From: Phycicoccus jejuensis
GTDB lineage: Bacteria; Actinomycetota; Actinomycetes; Actinomycetales; Dermatophilaceae
Reading direction: 5' to 3'
NCBI RefSeq assembly: GCF_000720925.1
Contig: NZ_JOEE01000005.1
Location: forward strand, 124,001-188,000
DNA: 64,000 nt
In this document: positions 41,064 to 51,083 of the stretch, piece after piece
How the letters are laid out: every line of letters starts with the position of its first letter
Numbering within the stretch: position 1 is the stretch's first letter
Made by a program: the position numbers and the translations under genes
Notes under the pieces: generated by a model
The model's input: only the letters and a program-made list of their open reading frames with translations
Databases searched by the model: none
What the model was told of the DNA's origin: nothing

Positions 41064-41540
41064 TCAGCGGCGGGCGGTGCGGGCCAGGTGGCCGACGACG
41101 TTCTCGACCCAGTCCTGCTCGCGCTGCATCCACCGCACCGCGACGAGCGTGCGCACGACGACCGGCACCCCGCGGCGCGGCGGCTCGACGGCGAGGTCGG
41201 TGCCGAACGGGTCGGTGCTGACGACCCAGCGGTAGCCGGCGCCGACGAGGTGGTCGCCGACCGCCGTCGCCACGACCGTCACGGCCTCGGGCCCCTCGGC
41301 CTCGTCACCCCGCGCGAGGGCCGCCGACCACGCCGCGGCGATCGTCGCCAGGTCGGCGGGGTCGATGCCGTGCTCGGCGTAGCGCAGGCGGTAAGCCTCG
41401 AGCCGCGCCTCCTCCTCGCCGGTCAGCGGACGCGTCGCGACCTCCTCGACCGGCTCGACGCCGTCGTTGCCACCGGGCCCGTCGTCGGCGACGACCGCGT
41501 CGTCGTCGCCGCGGGTGCGCCAGCGGTCGAGGATGCCCAC
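41064..41540 (-). CDS. DUF3806-like hypothetical protein
   Basis: A 158-aa cytoplasmic protein ending the pentose-phosphate operon. An acidic N-terminal third (DDDAVVADDGPGGNDG) precedes a compact domain whose VGDHLVGAGYRWVVSTDPFG and TDLAVEPPRRGVPVVV segments resemble DUF3806. GTG 41540 is four bases after the pgl stop. It ends 21 bases before the hairpin at 41001-41043. Function is unknown; coupling to pgl suggests constitutive co-expression rather than a shown metabolic role. Confidence 0.7.
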   Translation of the reverse strand: MGILDRWRTRGDDDAVVADDGPGGNDGVEPVEEVATRPLTGEEEARLEAYRLRYAEHGIDPADLATIAAAWSAALARGDEAEGPEAVTVVATAVGDHLVGAGYRWVVSTDPFGTDLAVEPPRRGVPVVVRTLVAVRWMQREQDWVENVVGHLARTARR

Positions 41541-41544
41541 GGCG

Positions 41545-42279
41545 TCAGCCCCGGTCCAGGTCGGCGGCGGCGTCGGTGTCGACGAGCCAGAGCGTCTGCT
41601 CGCTGCCGTGGACGTGCGCGGCCGGCGTCTCCTCGAACGGCGACCCGGTGACCCCGCGACGGACGGCGTCCGCCTTGTCGCCACCGGCGACGAGGAACCA
41701 CACGAGGCGCGAACGTTCGAGGCACTCGCGGGTCAGCGACACCCGGTCCGGCGGCGGCTTGGGGGAGTCGTGCACCGCGACGGCCATCGCATCGGTCGTC
41801 CCGGCGGCCGGGTGGTGCGGGAAGAGCGAGGCGATGTGCCCGTCCGGCCCGACCCCGAGCACCATGACGTCGAACGCGCCGTTGCCCGCCGCGTGGATGG
41901 CCTCGGCGTAGGCGTGCGCCGACTCCTCGGCCGAGGCCGAGCTGTCCGGCCCGGCGACGCGGTGGACGTGCGCGGGGTCGAGCCCGAGCGTGTCGAGACC
42001 GGCCTCGTCGTTCTGGGTGTCGTTGCGGTCGGGGTCACCGGCGGGCAGGTAGCGCTCGTCGCCCCACCAGACGTGGACCCGCGCCCAGTCGACCGCCGCC
42101 CGCGCCGGGGTGGCGGCGAGCGAGCGGACGATCTCGGAGCCCATCGAGCCGCCGGTCAGCGACACGTGGGCCACCCCGCGAACGGACTGCGCGTCGACGA
42201 GCGCGACGACGAGCCGCGCCGCCGCGGCGTCCGCGAGGGCCTGCTTGGACGGGTGGACGACGACGGTGCTCCCGCTCAC
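41545..42279 (-). CDS. pgl: 6-phosphogluconolactonase
   Basis: Hydrolyses 6-phosphogluconolactone in the oxidative pentose-phosphate pathway, 244 aa, DevB type. Family blocks are VSLTGGSMGSEIVRSL, VHVWWGDERYLPAGDPDRN, VMVLGVGPDGHIASLFPHH and the C-terminal VWFLVAGGDKADAVRR. The GTG start overlaps the opcA stop (GTGA). It follows zwf and opcA, so the two oxidative steps are encoded together. Confidence 0.96.
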   Translation of the reverse strand: MSGSTVVVHPSKQALADAAAARLVVALVDAQSVRGVAHVSLTGGSMGSEIVRSLAATPARAAVDWARVHVWWGDERYLPAGDPDRNDTQNDEAGLDTLGLDPAHVHRVAGPDSSASAEESAHAYAEAIHAAGNGAFDVMVLGVGPDGHIASLFPHHPAAGTTDAMAVAVHDSPKPPPDRVSLTRECLERSRLVWFLVAGGDKADAVRRGVTGSPFEETPAAHVHGSEQTLWLVDTDAAADLDRG

Positions 42280-43424
42280 GAGCGACGCTCCTTGACCTCG
42301 GCGAGCTTGGCCGCCGCGGCGGCCTTGACGGTCTCGGTGTCCGCGCCGTCCTCGGGCATCGGGCGCTTCTCGACCATCGCCGAGCTGCCGGCCACGCGAG
42401 CGGCCCGGCGCAGGCGCTGGGTCGTGCGCTCGGCCTCGGCCGGCGACGGGGCCGCCCCGGCCTTGACCGCCTCGCTCGCGGTGCGGCGTGCGCTCGTCAG
42501 CGTCGGGAAGCCCTTGGTGAGGGCGTCCTCGTAGACCTCGTCGGGGTCGAGCCGGCGCAGCTCGTCGGCCAGGCACTCGGCGTCCGAACGGTGCGGCAGC
42601 GCGAGCGTGCGGTCCGGCTGGCCGACCTGGCGCAGCATCGACGTGCTGCCGTCCTCCGGACGGACCAGGTCGACCGTGCCGCTCTTGCGCTCGAGACGGA
42701 CCGAGATGATGCCCGAGCCGCTCTTGGAGCGGGCGAGCGACACGGGGCAGCGCAGCCTGCTCGCCAGCCATCCGGCGAGCAGCTCGCCCGACGGGCTGTC
42801 CGGGGCCGCGACGACGAGCGCCTCGGTGACCGGCTCGAACGGCGGCTGGTCGAGGGCAGCGGTGAGCAGCCCGCGCCACAGCGTGATGCGTGACCAGGCG
42901 AGGTCGGTGTCGCCGGGCGCGTACGACTTCGCGAGCCGCTTGAGGACCGTCTTCGGCGGCCCCTGCGTCCGGGCCGCGTCGGTGATGCGGCGCTGGGCCA
43001 TCTCGCCGATCGGGTCCTTCGAGGGGTCCTTCGGGGCCTCGGCCGGCCACCACGCCACGATCGGCGAGTCGGCGAGCAGGAGCGGGGTGACGACGGCGCG
43101 GCCGTGGCTCGCGAGCCGGCCGTACAGCCGGAGCACGACGACCTCGGACGCGCCGGCGTCGCCGCCCACGCGGATCTGGCCGTCGAGGCGGGCGGCGCCG
43201 CGGCGGTTGCTCCCGACGACGACGATGATCCGGCAGGGGTGCTGCCGGCTCGCGTCGTTGGCGACCTCGATGGCCTCCTCGGCCTCCGCCTCGTCGACGA
43301 CGACGACGAGGGTGAGGACGCGGGAGAGCGCCATCGCGCCGGTGTCGGAGCGCAGGGCGACGAGCTTCTTCGAGACCGCCGCGGTCGAGGTGTTGGGCAG
43401 GTCGACGATCAAGGCAGCCTCCAC
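42276..43424 (-). CDS. opcA: glucose-6-phosphate dehydrogenase assembly protein OpcA
   Basis: Activator/assembly factor of glucose-6-phosphate dehydrogenase in actinobacteria and cyanobacteria, 382 aa. LIVDLPNTSTAAVSKKLVAL opens the protein, and SPIVAWWPAEAPKDPSKDPI is conserved. The C-terminal ~70 residues are Ala/Lys/Glu-rich and poorly conserved. GTG 43424 lies inside the end of zwf (16-base overlap), so translation is coupled to its partner enzyme. Confidence 0.95.
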   Translation of the reverse strand: MEAALIVDLPNTSTAAVSKKLVALRSDTGAMALSRVLTLVVVVDEAEAEEAIEVANDASRQHPCRIIVVVGSNRRGAARLDGQIRVGGDAGASEVVVLRLYGRLASHGRAVVTPLLLADSPIVAWWPAEAPKDPSKDPIGEMAQRRITDAARTQGPPKTVLKRLAKSYAPGDTDLAWSRITLWRGLLTAALDQPPFEPVTEALVVAAPDSPSGELLAGWLASRLRCPVSLARSKSGSGIISVRLERKSGTVDLVRPEDGSTSMLRQVGQPDRTLALPHRSDAECLADELRRLDPDEVYEDALTKGFPTLTSARRTASEAVKAGAAPSPAEAERTTQRLRRAARVAGSSAMVEKRPMPEDGADTETVKAAAAAKLAEVKERRS

Positions 43425-44953
43425 TCGCGTCCGTCACGGTGCATCAGCTCGTCGGCCGACGCGGGGCCCCAGCCACCCGAGGCGTACTGCTCGGGGGCCT
43501 TGCCCTTCGTCGCCCAGAACTTCTCGATGGGGTCGAGGATCTGCCACGAGAGCTCGACCTCCTCGTGCCGCGGGAAGAGCGGCGGCTCGCCGAGGAGCAC
43601 GTCGAGGATGAGCCGCTCGTAGGCCTCGGGGGAGGACTCGGTGAACGCGCGGCCGTAGCCGAAGTCCATCGTCACGTCGCGCACCTCCATCTGCGAGCCG
43701 GGCACCTTGGCGCCGAACCGCAGGGTGACACCCTCGTCGGGCTGGACCCGGATGACGATGGCGTTCTGCCCGAGCTCCTCGGTGGCGGTGTGCGTGAACG
43801 GCAGGTGCGGTGCCTGCTTGAAGACGACCGCGATCTCCGTGACGCGCTTGCCGAGCCGCTTGCCGGTGCGCAGGTAGAACGGCACGCCGGCCCAGCGGCG
43901 CGTGTCGACCTCGAGGCGCACCGCGGCGTAGGTCTCGGTGGCGGAGCCGTCGGCGACGCCGTCCTCGTCGAGGTAGCCGACGACCTCCTCGCCGCCCTGC
44001 CAGCCGCGGGAGTACTGCCCCCGCGCGGTGCCGGACGCGAGGTCGTGGGGGATGCGCACCGCCGAGAGGACCTTCTCCTTCTCGAGGCGCAGCCCGTGCG
44101 CGTCGAACGACACCGGCTCCTCCATCGCCGTCAGGGCCATGAGCTGGAGCAGGTGGTTCTGGATGACGTCGCGCGCCGCGCCGATGCCGTCGTAGTACCC
44201 GGCGCGGCCGCCGATGCCGATGTCCTCGGCCATCGTGATCTGCACGTGGTCGACGTAGTTCGCGTTCCACACCGGCTCGAACATCTGGTTCGCGAAGCGC
44301 AGCGCCAGGAGGTTCTGGACCGTCTCCTTGCCGAGGTAGTGGTCGATCCGGAAGACCGAGTCGGCCGGGAAGACGTTCTCGACGATGTCGTTGAGCTCGC
44401 GGGCGGAGGCGAGGTCGTGCCCGAACGGCTTCTCGATGACGACCCGGCGCCACGACCCGCTCTGCGGGGTCGAGAGGCCGGAGCGCTCGAGCTGCTCGCA
44501 GACGATCGCGAACGACCCCGGGGGGATCGAGAGGTAGAACGCGTGGTTGCCGCCGGTGCCGCGCTGCTCGTCGAGCTCGGCGACGGTCTCGGCGAGGAGG
44601 TCGAACGCGGCGTCGTCGTCGAAGCTGCCCGGGACGAACCGGATGCCCTCGGCGAGCGTGCGCCACACCTCCTCGCGGAACGGGGTGCGGGCGCGCTCCT
44701 TGACCGACTCGTAGACGATCTTCCCGAAGTCCTGGTCCTCCCAGTCGCGGCGGGCGAACCCGACGAGCGAGAAGCCGGGCGGCAGGAGACCCCGGTTGGC
44801 GAGGTCGTAGATCGCCGGCATGAGCTTCTTGCGGGCGAGGTCACCGGTGACACCGAAGAGCACCATCGAGCACGGGCCCGCGATCCGGGGCAGGCGCTTG
44901 TCGCGCGGGTCCCGCAGCGGGTTCTGCTCGGCCGTGACGCGAGCCGGGCTCAT
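43409..44953 (-). CDS. zwf: glucose-6-phosphate 1-dehydrogenase
   Basis: First oxidative step of the pentose-phosphate pathway, making NADPH, 514 aa. The nucleotide fold GVTGDLARKKLMPAIYDLA and the active-site FRIDHYLGKETVQNLLALR (about residues 205-223) are intact. The ATG overlaps the pgi stop by four bases, and its end overlaps opcA by 16. Length is normal. Confidence 0.98.
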   Translation of the reverse strand: MSPARVTAEQNPLRDPRDKRLPRIAGPCSMVLFGVTGDLARKKLMPAIYDLANRGLLPPGFSLVGFARRDWEDQDFGKIVYESVKERARTPFREEVWRTLAEGIRFVPGSFDDDAAFDLLAETVAELDEQRGTGGNHAFYLSIPPGSFAIVCEQLERSGLSTPQSGSWRRVVIEKPFGHDLASARELNDIVENVFPADSVFRIDHYLGKETVQNLLALRFANQMFEPVWNANYVDHVQITMAEDIGIGGRAGYYDGIGAARDVIQNHLLQLMALTAMEEPVSFDAHGLRLEKEKVLSAVRIPHDLASGTARGQYSRGWQGGEEVVGYLDEDGVADGSATETYAAVRLEVDTRRWAGVPFYLRTGKRLGKRVTEIAVVFKQAPHLPFTHTATEELGQNAIVIRVQPDEGVTLRFGAKVPGSQMEVRDVTMDFGYGRAFTESSPEAYERLILDVLLGEPPLFPRHEEVELSWQILDPIEKFWATKGKAPEQYASGGWGPASADELMHRDGREWRLP

Positions 44954-46563
44954 GCGCCCCGTCCCAGGGCCGCGCGGACCCGGGCCAGCCCGGCGTCGTG
45001 CTCGGTCAGGTGCAGGCGCAGCACGGGCCGGCCGTGCTCGGCGAGGACCTTCGCGTCACCGGCCGCCTGCGCGGCGATGAACTGGCCGAAGGTGAAGTCC
45101 CGCCCGGGCACCTCGAGGTCCTGGGCCGGGTCGGCCGTGACCTGCACGTACACCCCGGTCGCGGGCCCGCCCTTGTGGTACTGGCCGGTGGAGTGCAGGA
45201 AGCGCGGGCCCCAGCCGAAGGTCACCGGGCGTCCGGTGCGCTCGAACAGGTCGCGCGCGACCTGCTCGAGGTCGGCGTCGGCCTCGCGGTCGAGGTAGGC
45301 CATGACGGCGACGTACCCGTGCTCGGCGTCGAGGCCGGCGAGGAGCGCGTCGACGGCGGCGTCGACCGAGCCGGCGTCGCCGAGCCAGTCGCCACCGAGC
45401 GCGCGGACCTCCACGGCCCCGTCGGTGAAGGCGGGGTCGTCGCCGGCGCCGATGCCCGCGTCGAGCATCTCGCGGGCCGCGGCCTTGGCGCTCTCCACGT
45501 CGGGCTGGTCGAACGGGTTGATGCCGAGCAGCCGACCGGCGACGGCGGTCGCCGCCTCCCACAGGAGCATCTGCGCCCCGAGGCGACCCGCGACCGTGAC
45601 GACCGAGTCGCCGTCCGCGCCGTCGTCGTCGGAGTCGGTGGCCACGAGCCGGACGACCGTGCCGTCGGCGTAGAGGTGCGCCGGCTCGGTGCCGATCGCG
45701 ACGACCGGGAGGATGCCGGTGCCCTCCTTGCCGGTGGACTCGGCGATGAGCTGCTCCGCCCACGCCGGGAAGCCGACGTTCTCCGTGCCGGCGTCGACGA
45801 GGACGAGCTTGTCGCGCAGCGGCTCGGTGCCGGCCATCGCGGCGCCCAGGCGCAGCGCCGGGTTCGCCTCGTCGTCGGCGGCGAGCAGGTCGGCGACGAG
45901 CTCGGCGTCGTCGAGGAGGGCCTCGACGTCGGCCCCGGCGAGACCGGACGGGACGAGCCCGAACGCGGTGAGCGCCGAGTAGCGGCCGCCCACGGCCGGG
46001 TCGGCGTTGACGACACGGAAGCCCGCCTCGCGCGCCTGCCCGTCGAGCGGGCTGCCCGGGTCGGTGACGACGACCATCCGCGTCGTCGGGTCGATGCCCG
46101 CCTCGCGGTAAGCGGCCTCGAACGCGCGCCGCTGGCTGTCGGTCTCGACGGTCGACCCGGACTTGCTGGAGACGACGACGACCGTGCGGTCGAGGTCGGT
46201 CAGCGCGCCGCGCACGACGTCGGGGTCGGAGGAGTCGAGGACGACGAGGGGGACCCCGGCCGTGCCGCAGATGACCTCCGGCGCGAGCGAGGACCCGCCC
46301 ATCCCGCAGAGGACGACGCGGTCGTAGCCCTCCTCCTGCAGCTCGGACCGGATCGCGGCGATCTCGCCGACGAGCGGGCGCGAGCTGCGGGGGAGGCCGG
46401 TCCAGGAGAGGCGCTTGGAGGCCTCGTCCTGCGCGGCCTCGCCCCACAGGGTGTCGTCCTGCGCGAAGAGCCGGCTCGCCACCCGGTCGGCGACGAGCTG
46501 CGGGACGTGCCGCGCGACGGCGTCGGCGGCGGCCCCGGTGGCGGAGACGTCGATCGTGCTCAC
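44950..46563 (-). CDS. pgi: glucose-6-phosphate isomerase
   Basis: Interconverts glucose 6-phosphate and fructose 6-phosphate, 537 aa. [15 protein letters not shown] and [16 protein letters not shown] bind the phosphate; [16 protein letters not shown] and [15 protein letters not shown] are conserved in this actinobacterial group. GTG 46563 overlaps the tal stop (GTGA), and its stop overlaps zwf (ATGA). Its place inside the tkt-tal-zwf operon links glycolysis to both pentose-phosphate branches. Confidence 0.96.
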   Translation of the reverse strand: MSTIDVSATGAAADAVARHVPQLVADRVASRLFAQDDTLWGEAAQDEASKRLSWTGLPRSSRPLVGEIAAIRSELQEEGYDRVVLCGMGGSSLAPEVICGTAGVPLVVLDSSDPDVVRGALTDLDRTVVVVSSKSGSTVETDSQRRAFEAAYREAGIDPTTRMVVVTDPGSPLDGQAREAGFRVVNADPAVGGRYSALTAFGLVPSGLAGADVEALLDDAELVADLLAADDEANPALRLGAAMAGTEPLRDKLVLVDAGTENVGFPAWAEQLIAESTGKEGTGILPVVAIGTEPAHLYADGTVVRLVATDSDDDGADGDSVVTVAGRLGAQMLLWEAATAVAGRLLGINPFDQPDVESAKAAAREMLDAGIGAGDDPAFTDGAVEVRALGGDWLGDAGSVDAAVDALLAGLDAEHGYVAVMAYLDREADADLEQVARDLFERTGRPVTFGWGPRFLHSTGQYHKGGPATGVYVQVTADPAQDLEVPGRDFTFGQFIAAQAAGDAKVLAEHGRPVLRLHLTEHDAGLARVRAALGRGA

Positions 46564-47675
46564 GCGGCGGCCTTCTCGAGCTCGCTCTGGACGCGGTCGA
46601 GGAGCTCGGCCCACGACTTCTCGAACTTCTCGACGCCCTCGCGCTCCAGGAGGTCGACGACCTCGGAGTACGAGATGCCGAGGCGCTCGAGCCCGTCGAG
46701 GACCGCCGTGGCCTCGGCGTAGGAGCCGGTGACGGTGTCACCGGTCACCTCGCCGTGGTCGGCGGTGGCGTTGAGCGTCTTCTCCGGCATCGTGTTGACG
46801 GTGCCGGGCGCGACGAGCTCGGTGACGTACATCGTGTCCGGGTAGGCCGGGTCCTTGACACCGGTCGAGGCCCAGAGCGGACGCTGCGGGTGCGCACCGG
46901 CCGCCTCGAGCGAGGCCCAGCGCGGGGTCGAGAAGACCTCCTCGTAGGCCTGGTAGGCCAGGCGGGCGTTGGCCAGGCCGGCCTTGCCGCGCAGGGCCTT
47001 CGCCTCGTCCGTCCCGATGGCGTCGAGGCGCTTGTCGATCTCGCCGTCGACGCGGCTGACGAAGAACGACGCGACGGAGCGGATCTGCGAGAGGTCCTTG
47101 CCCTTCTCGCGGGCCTGCTCGAGACCGGTGAGGAAGGCGTTCATCACGGCGCGGTAGCGGTCGAGGCTGAAGATCAGCGTGACGTTGACCGAGATGCCCT
47201 CGGCGAGCACCTGCGAGATGGCCGGCAGGCCCTCGAGCGTCGCCGGGATCTTGATGAGGACGTTGGGCTGGTCGACCGCGTCGCGCAGTGCCTTGGCCTC
47301 CTGCACGGTCTTCGCGGTGTCGTGCGCGGAGCGCGGGTCGACCTCGATCGAGACGCGGCCGTCCTCGCCGTCCGTCCGCTCGAACACGGGCATGAAGATC
47401 TCGCAGGCGTCGTGGACGTCGCGGGTGGTCAGCGAGAAGACGGTCTCGTCGACGCTGCGCCCGTCACGGGCGAGCTCGGCGACCTGCTCGTCGTAGGCGT
47501 GGCCCTCGGCGAGGGCGGCCTGGAAGATCGACGGGTTGGTCGTCACGCCGACGACCCCGTGGTCGTCGATCAGCTCCTGGAGGTTCCCCGAGGAGATGCG
47601 GTCGCGGGAGAGGTCGTCCAGCCAGACGGACACGCCGTTCGCGGCGAGGTCCTGGAGGGGCTTCGGTGTGGTCAT
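46560..47675 (-). CDS. tal: transaldolase
   Basis: Non-oxidative pentose-phosphate enzyme moving a dihydroxyacetone unit from sedoheptulose 7-phosphate, 371 aa, the long actinobacterial type. [16 protein letters not shown] and [14 protein letters not shown] are near the N-terminus; the Schiff-base Lys lies in [16 protein letters not shown] (about 143). [17 protein letters not shown] is conserved. The ATG is seven bases after tkt. Confidence 0.97.
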   Translation of the reverse strand: MTTPKPLQDLAANGVSVWLDDLSRDRISSGNLQELIDDHGVVGVTTNPSIFQAALAEGHAYDEQVAELARDGRSVDETVFSLTTRDVHDACEIFMPVFERTDGEDGRVSIEVDPRSAHDTAKTVQEAKALRDAVDQPNVLIKIPATLEGLPAISQVLAEGISVNVTLIFSLDRYRAVMNAFLTGLEQAREKGKDLSQIRSVASFFVSRVDGEIDKRLDAIGTDEAKALRGKAGLANARLAYQAYEEVFSTPRWASLEAAGAHPQRPLWASTGVKDPAYPDTMYVTELVAPGTVNTMPEKTLNATADHGEVTGDTVTGSYAEATAVLDGLERLGISYSEVVDLLEREGVEKFEKSWAELLDRVQSELEKAAA

Positions 47676-47682
47676 GCGGCTC

Positions 47683-49959
47683 TCACTTCCCTGCCGAGGC
47701 CTTCTGGCTCGGCGTCTTCGTGTTGCCGGCAGCGCGGGAGGACTTCGCCCGCGGAGCGGTGTCGGTGACGGCGGGGACACCGGTGGCCGTGCGCGCCGCC
47801 TTGAGCGAGTCCTTCGCGGCCTTGGCGACCGCCTCGGGCGTGAACCCGAACTCGCGGAACAGCGTCCCGGCGTCGGCCGAGGCCCCGAAGTGCTCGAGGC
47901 TGACGCAGCGGCCGGCGTCCCCGACGAGGTCGTGCCATCCCATGGCGACACCCGCCTCGACGCTGACGCGGGCCTTGACCTCGGGGGGCAGGACCTTGCT
48001 CTGGTAGGAGCGCGGCTGCTCCTCGAACCATTCCCGGCACGGCATGGAGACCACGCGGGTGCGGGTGCCGGAGCGCTCCAGGCGCTCGCGCGCGGCGAGG
48101 GCCAGGCTCACCTCGGAGCCCGTCGCGATGAGGATGACCTCGGGCGCCTCGTCGCCGTTCGTGCCACCGTCGACGAGCACGTACGCACCCTTGCGGACGC
48201 CGCTCGCCTTCGCGTGCGTCGTGCGGTCGATGGTCGGCAGGTTCTGGCGCGACAGGGCGAGACCGGCGGTGCGGCGGCGGCGGAGGATCTCGGCCCACGC
48301 CTCGGCGGTCTCGTTGGCGTCGGCCGGGCGGACGACGTCGAGCTGCGGGATGGCGCGGAGCGACGCGATGTGCTCGACCGGCTGGTGGGTCGGGCCGTCC
48401 TCACCGAGACCGATGGAGTCGTGCGTCCACACGAAGGTCACCGGCAGCTGCTGCAGGGCGGCGAGACGGACCGCGGGCCGCATGTAGTCGGAGAAGACGA
48501 GGAAGGTGCCGCCGTACGGGCGGGTCATCCCCTCGAGCGCGATCCCGTTGAGGATCATGCCCATCCCGTTCTCGCGGATGCCGAAGTGCAGCGTGCGGCC
48601 GTAGGGGCCGCCCTTCCACTCGGCGGTCTGGCGGCTCGTCGGGATGAACGAGTCGGCGCCGGCCATCGTCGTGTTGTTGGACTCGGCGAGGTCGGCCGAC
48701 CCGCCCCAGAGCTCGGGCAGGACGTCGGCGAGGGCGCCGAGGACCTTGCCGGAGGCGGCGCGGGTGGCGAGGCCCTTCTCGTCGGCCTCGAAGACCGGGA
48801 GGGCCTTGGCGAAGTCCTTCGGGAGCTCGCCGGCGACGAGCCGGTCGAGGAGGGCGGCGCGGTCGGGGTTGGCCTTCCGCCACGCCTTGTAGCCCTTGTC
48901 CCACTCGCGGTGGGCGGCCTTGCCGCGCTTCTTGACCTCGCGGGCGTGGGCGAGGACCTCGCGCTCGGCGGGGAAGGACTTCTTCGGGTCGAAGCCGAGG
49001 ATCTCCTTGGTGGCCGCGACCTCGTCGTCGCCGAGGGCGGAGCCGTGGGCCTTGCCGGTGCCGCGCGCCGACGGGGCGGGCCACGCGATGACGGTGTGCA
49101 GGCGGACCAGGGTGGGGCGCTTGCCCTTCCGGCTCTTCTCGAGCGCGGCGAGGAGGGCGTCGACGTCCTCGGTGTACTCCGGCGTGCCGGCCGGGTCGTC
49201 GGACTGGCGCCAGTCGACGTCGACGACGTCCCAGCCGTAGGCCTCGAAGCGCTTGGCGACGTCCTCGCTGAACGAGATGTCGGTGTCGTCCTCGATGGAG
49301 ATCTGGTTGGCGTCGTAGACGACGGTGAGGTTGGCGAGCTCCTGGTGGCCGGCGAGCGAGCAGGCCTCGGCCGACACGCCCTCCATGAGGTCGCCGTCGG
49401 AGGCGAGCACCCACACGTGGTGGTCGAACGGGCTCTGGCCGGGCTTGGCGTCGGGGTCGAGCAGGCCGCGCTGGCGGCGCTGGGCCATCGCCATGCCGAC
49501 GGCCGAGGCGAGGCCGGAGCCGAGCGGGCCGGTGGTGATCTCGATGCCCTTGGTGTGGTGGACCTCGGGGTGGCCGGGGGTCAGCGAGTCCCAGGTGCGC
49601 AGCGCCTTGAGGTCGGACAGCTCGAGGCCGTAGCCCGACAGGTAGAGCTGCACGTACTGCGTGAGCGACGAGTGGCCGCACGAGAGCACGAAGCGGTCGC
49701 GGCCGAGCCACGAGGGGTCGGACGGGTCGTGGTTCATCACCTGCTGGTAGAGCAGGTAGGCCACGGGCGCGAGGCTCATCGCGGTGCCGGGGTGGCCGTT
49801 GCCCTTGTGCTGGACGGCGTCGGCGGCGAGGATGCGGGCGGTGTCGACGGCGCGGACGTCGAGGTCCGACCACTTCGCCTTGCGGGCCACCGGCTTCGAG
49901 AGCTCGGGGGAGCGGCCGGCGACGGGGGACGCGGAACGGGGACGGGCGGTGGGGCTCAA
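47683..49959 (-). CDS. tkt: transketolase with N- and C-terminal extensions
   Basis: Thiamine-diphosphate enzyme moving two-carbon ketol units, 758 aa from a TTG start. TTG 49959 is supported by GAGAGGA eight bases upstream; no better start exists. The thiamine site includes [16 protein letters not shown] and the catalytic Glu lies in [16 protein letters not shown]. The N-terminus carries about 25 extra Pro/Ser/Arg residues before the family start, and the last ~35 residues are Lys/Ala/Thr/Ser-rich ([12 protein letters not shown]). First gene of the operon; TAGGGT at 50042-50037 is its likely -10, giving a leader of about 70 nt. Confidence 0.96.
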   Translation of the reverse strand: MSPTARPRSASPVAGRSPELSKPVARKAKWSDLDVRAVDTARILAADAVQHKGNGHPGTAMSLAPVAYLLYQQVMNHDPSDPSWLGRDRFVLSCGHSSLTQYVQLYLSGYGLELSDLKALRTWDSLTPGHPEVHHTKGIEITTGPLGSGLASAVGMAMAQRRQRGLLDPDAKPGQSPFDHHVWVLASDGDLMEGVSAEACSLAGHQELANLTVVYDANQISIEDDTDISFSEDVAKRFEAYGWDVVDVDWRQSDDPAGTPEYTEDVDALLAALEKSRKGKRPTLVRLHTVIAWPAPSARGTGKAHGSALGDDEVAATKEILGFDPKKSFPAEREVLAHAREVKKRGKAAHREWDKGYKAWRKANPDRAALLDRLVAGELPKDFAKALPVFEADEKGLATRAASGKVLGALADVLPELWGGSADLAESNNTTMAGADSFIPTSRQTAEWKGGPYGRTLHFGIRENGMGMILNGIALEGMTRPYGGTFLVFSDYMRPAVRLAALQQLPVTFVWTHDSIGLGEDGPTHQPVEHIASLRAIPQLDVVRPADANETAEAWAEILRRRRTAGLALSRQNLPTIDRTTHAKASGVRKGAYVLVDGGTNGDEAPEVILIATGSEVSLALAARERLERSGTRTRVVSMPCREWFEEQPRSYQSKVLPPEVKARVSVEAGVAMGWHDLVGDAGRCVSLEHFGASADAGTLFREFGFTPEAVAKAAKDSLKAARTATGVPAVTDTAPRAKSSRAAGNTKTPSQKASAGK

Positions 49960-50097
49960 GGGGTTCCTCTCTCGCGGGGACGTGCTCGTGACGTCGCCAC
50001 CGGCGGTGAGGGCGCCGTGTGACGCAACTGGCAACCACCCTAGCCCTGCGTGAGGGGGTGACGACCGGGGGCGTCACGGGTGGTTCCCACGGGCGGA

Positions 50098-50103
50098 TAG
50101 AAT
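50098..50103 (+). promoter_or_regulatory. probable -10 box of ctaB
   Basis: TAGAAT, a near-consensus -10, 35 bases before the ctaB GTG. No clear -35 is seen. It is divergent from the tkt -10 (50042-50037), so both operons share this 180-bp region. Confidence 0.5.
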
Positions 50104-50138
50104 CGGGGGGCACGCTTCCGGCCGACCCGAAGGACGAC

Positions 50139-51083
50139 GTGGCCACCACCCCCGTGACGACCGCTCCCGCGGCGGTCTCCGCCCGCCGCGGTCCGCGACG
50201 CGTCGGGGCCTTCGTGGCGCTCACCAAGCCGCGCATCATCGAGCTGCTGCTCGTGACGACCGTGCCCGTGATGTTCCTCGCCGAGCGCGGGGTGCCGTCG
50301 CTGTGGCTCGTCGTCGCGACGCTGGCCGGTGGCATCCTCAGCGCCGGCGCCGCGAACACCTTCAACTCGGTCTACGACCGCGACATCGACCGGCTGATGC
50401 ACCGCACGAGCAGCCGGCCGATGGTCACCGGCGAGGTCACCGTCCGTGAGGCGATGCTCTTCGGCGGTGTCCTCACGGTGGCGTCCACGGTGTGGTTCGC
50501 GCTCGTCGTCAACGTCCTCTCGGCCGCGCTGTCGCTGCTGGCCATCGCCCTCTACGCCGTCGGCTACACGATGCTCCTCAAGCGGCGCACGTCGCAGAAC
50601 ATCGTCTGGGGCGGGATCGCCGGCTGCATGCCGACGCTCATCGGCTGGTCCGCGGTCACCGGCTCGGTCGGCTGGCCGGCGCTCGTCCTCTTCCTCGTCA
50701 TCTTCTTCTGGACGCCGCCGCACTACTGGCCGCTCTCGATGGCCTTCCGTGACGACTACGCCTCGGCCGAGGTGCCGATGCTCCCCGTCGAGAAGGGGCC
50801 GGTCACGGTCGGCCGCCAGATCGTCGCCTACTCCTGGGTCATGGTCGCGGTCTCGCTCGCGCTCGTGCCGGTGGCGTCGATGGGCTGGCTCTACACGGTC
50901 GTGGCCGTCGCGTCCGGTGCGCTCTTCGTCGCCGAGGCCCACCGCCTCCTCCGCGCCGCGCGGCGCGGGGTCACGGGCCTGGCGCTCAAGCCGATGCGGC
51001 TCTTCCACTACTCGATCACGTACGTCACCGTCGTGTTCCTCGCGGTGGCCGTCGACCCGCTGCTCCACCTGCCGCTGCGCTGA
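50139..51083 (+). CDS. ctaB: protoheme IX farnesyltransferase (heme O synthase)
   Basis: UbiA-family membrane prenyltransferase converting heme B to heme O for cytochrome oxidase, 314 aa with about nine helices. The two Asp-rich prenyl sites are [18 protein letters not shown] (about 75-92) and [16 protein letters not shown] (about 204-219). GTG 50139 lies five bases behind GAAGGA; a longer upstream frame would run through the promoter and was rejected. Its end overlaps the convergent MFS gene by 59 bp. Its partner ctaA lies 5 kb away in this window. Confidence 0.96.
   Translation: MATTPVTTAPAAVSARRGPRRVGAFVALTKPRIIELLLVTTVPVMFLAERGVPSLWLVVATLAGGILSAGAANTFNSVYDRDIDRLMHRTSSRPMVTGEVTVREAMLFGGVLTVASTVWFALVVNVLSAALSLLAIALYAVGYTMLLKRRTSQNIVWGGIAGCMPTLIGWSAVTGSVGWPALVLFLVIFFWTPPHYWPLSMAFRDDYASAEVPMLPVEKGPVTVGRQIVAYSWVMVAVSLALVPVASMGWLYTVVAVASGALFVAEAHRLLRAARRGVTGLALKPMRLFHYSITYVTVVFLAVAVDPLLHLPLR

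Noticed and set aside
40673..41235. Short ORFs within the palindrome array
   Set aside because: They merely translate the repeats, lack ribosome sites and end at repeat edges.
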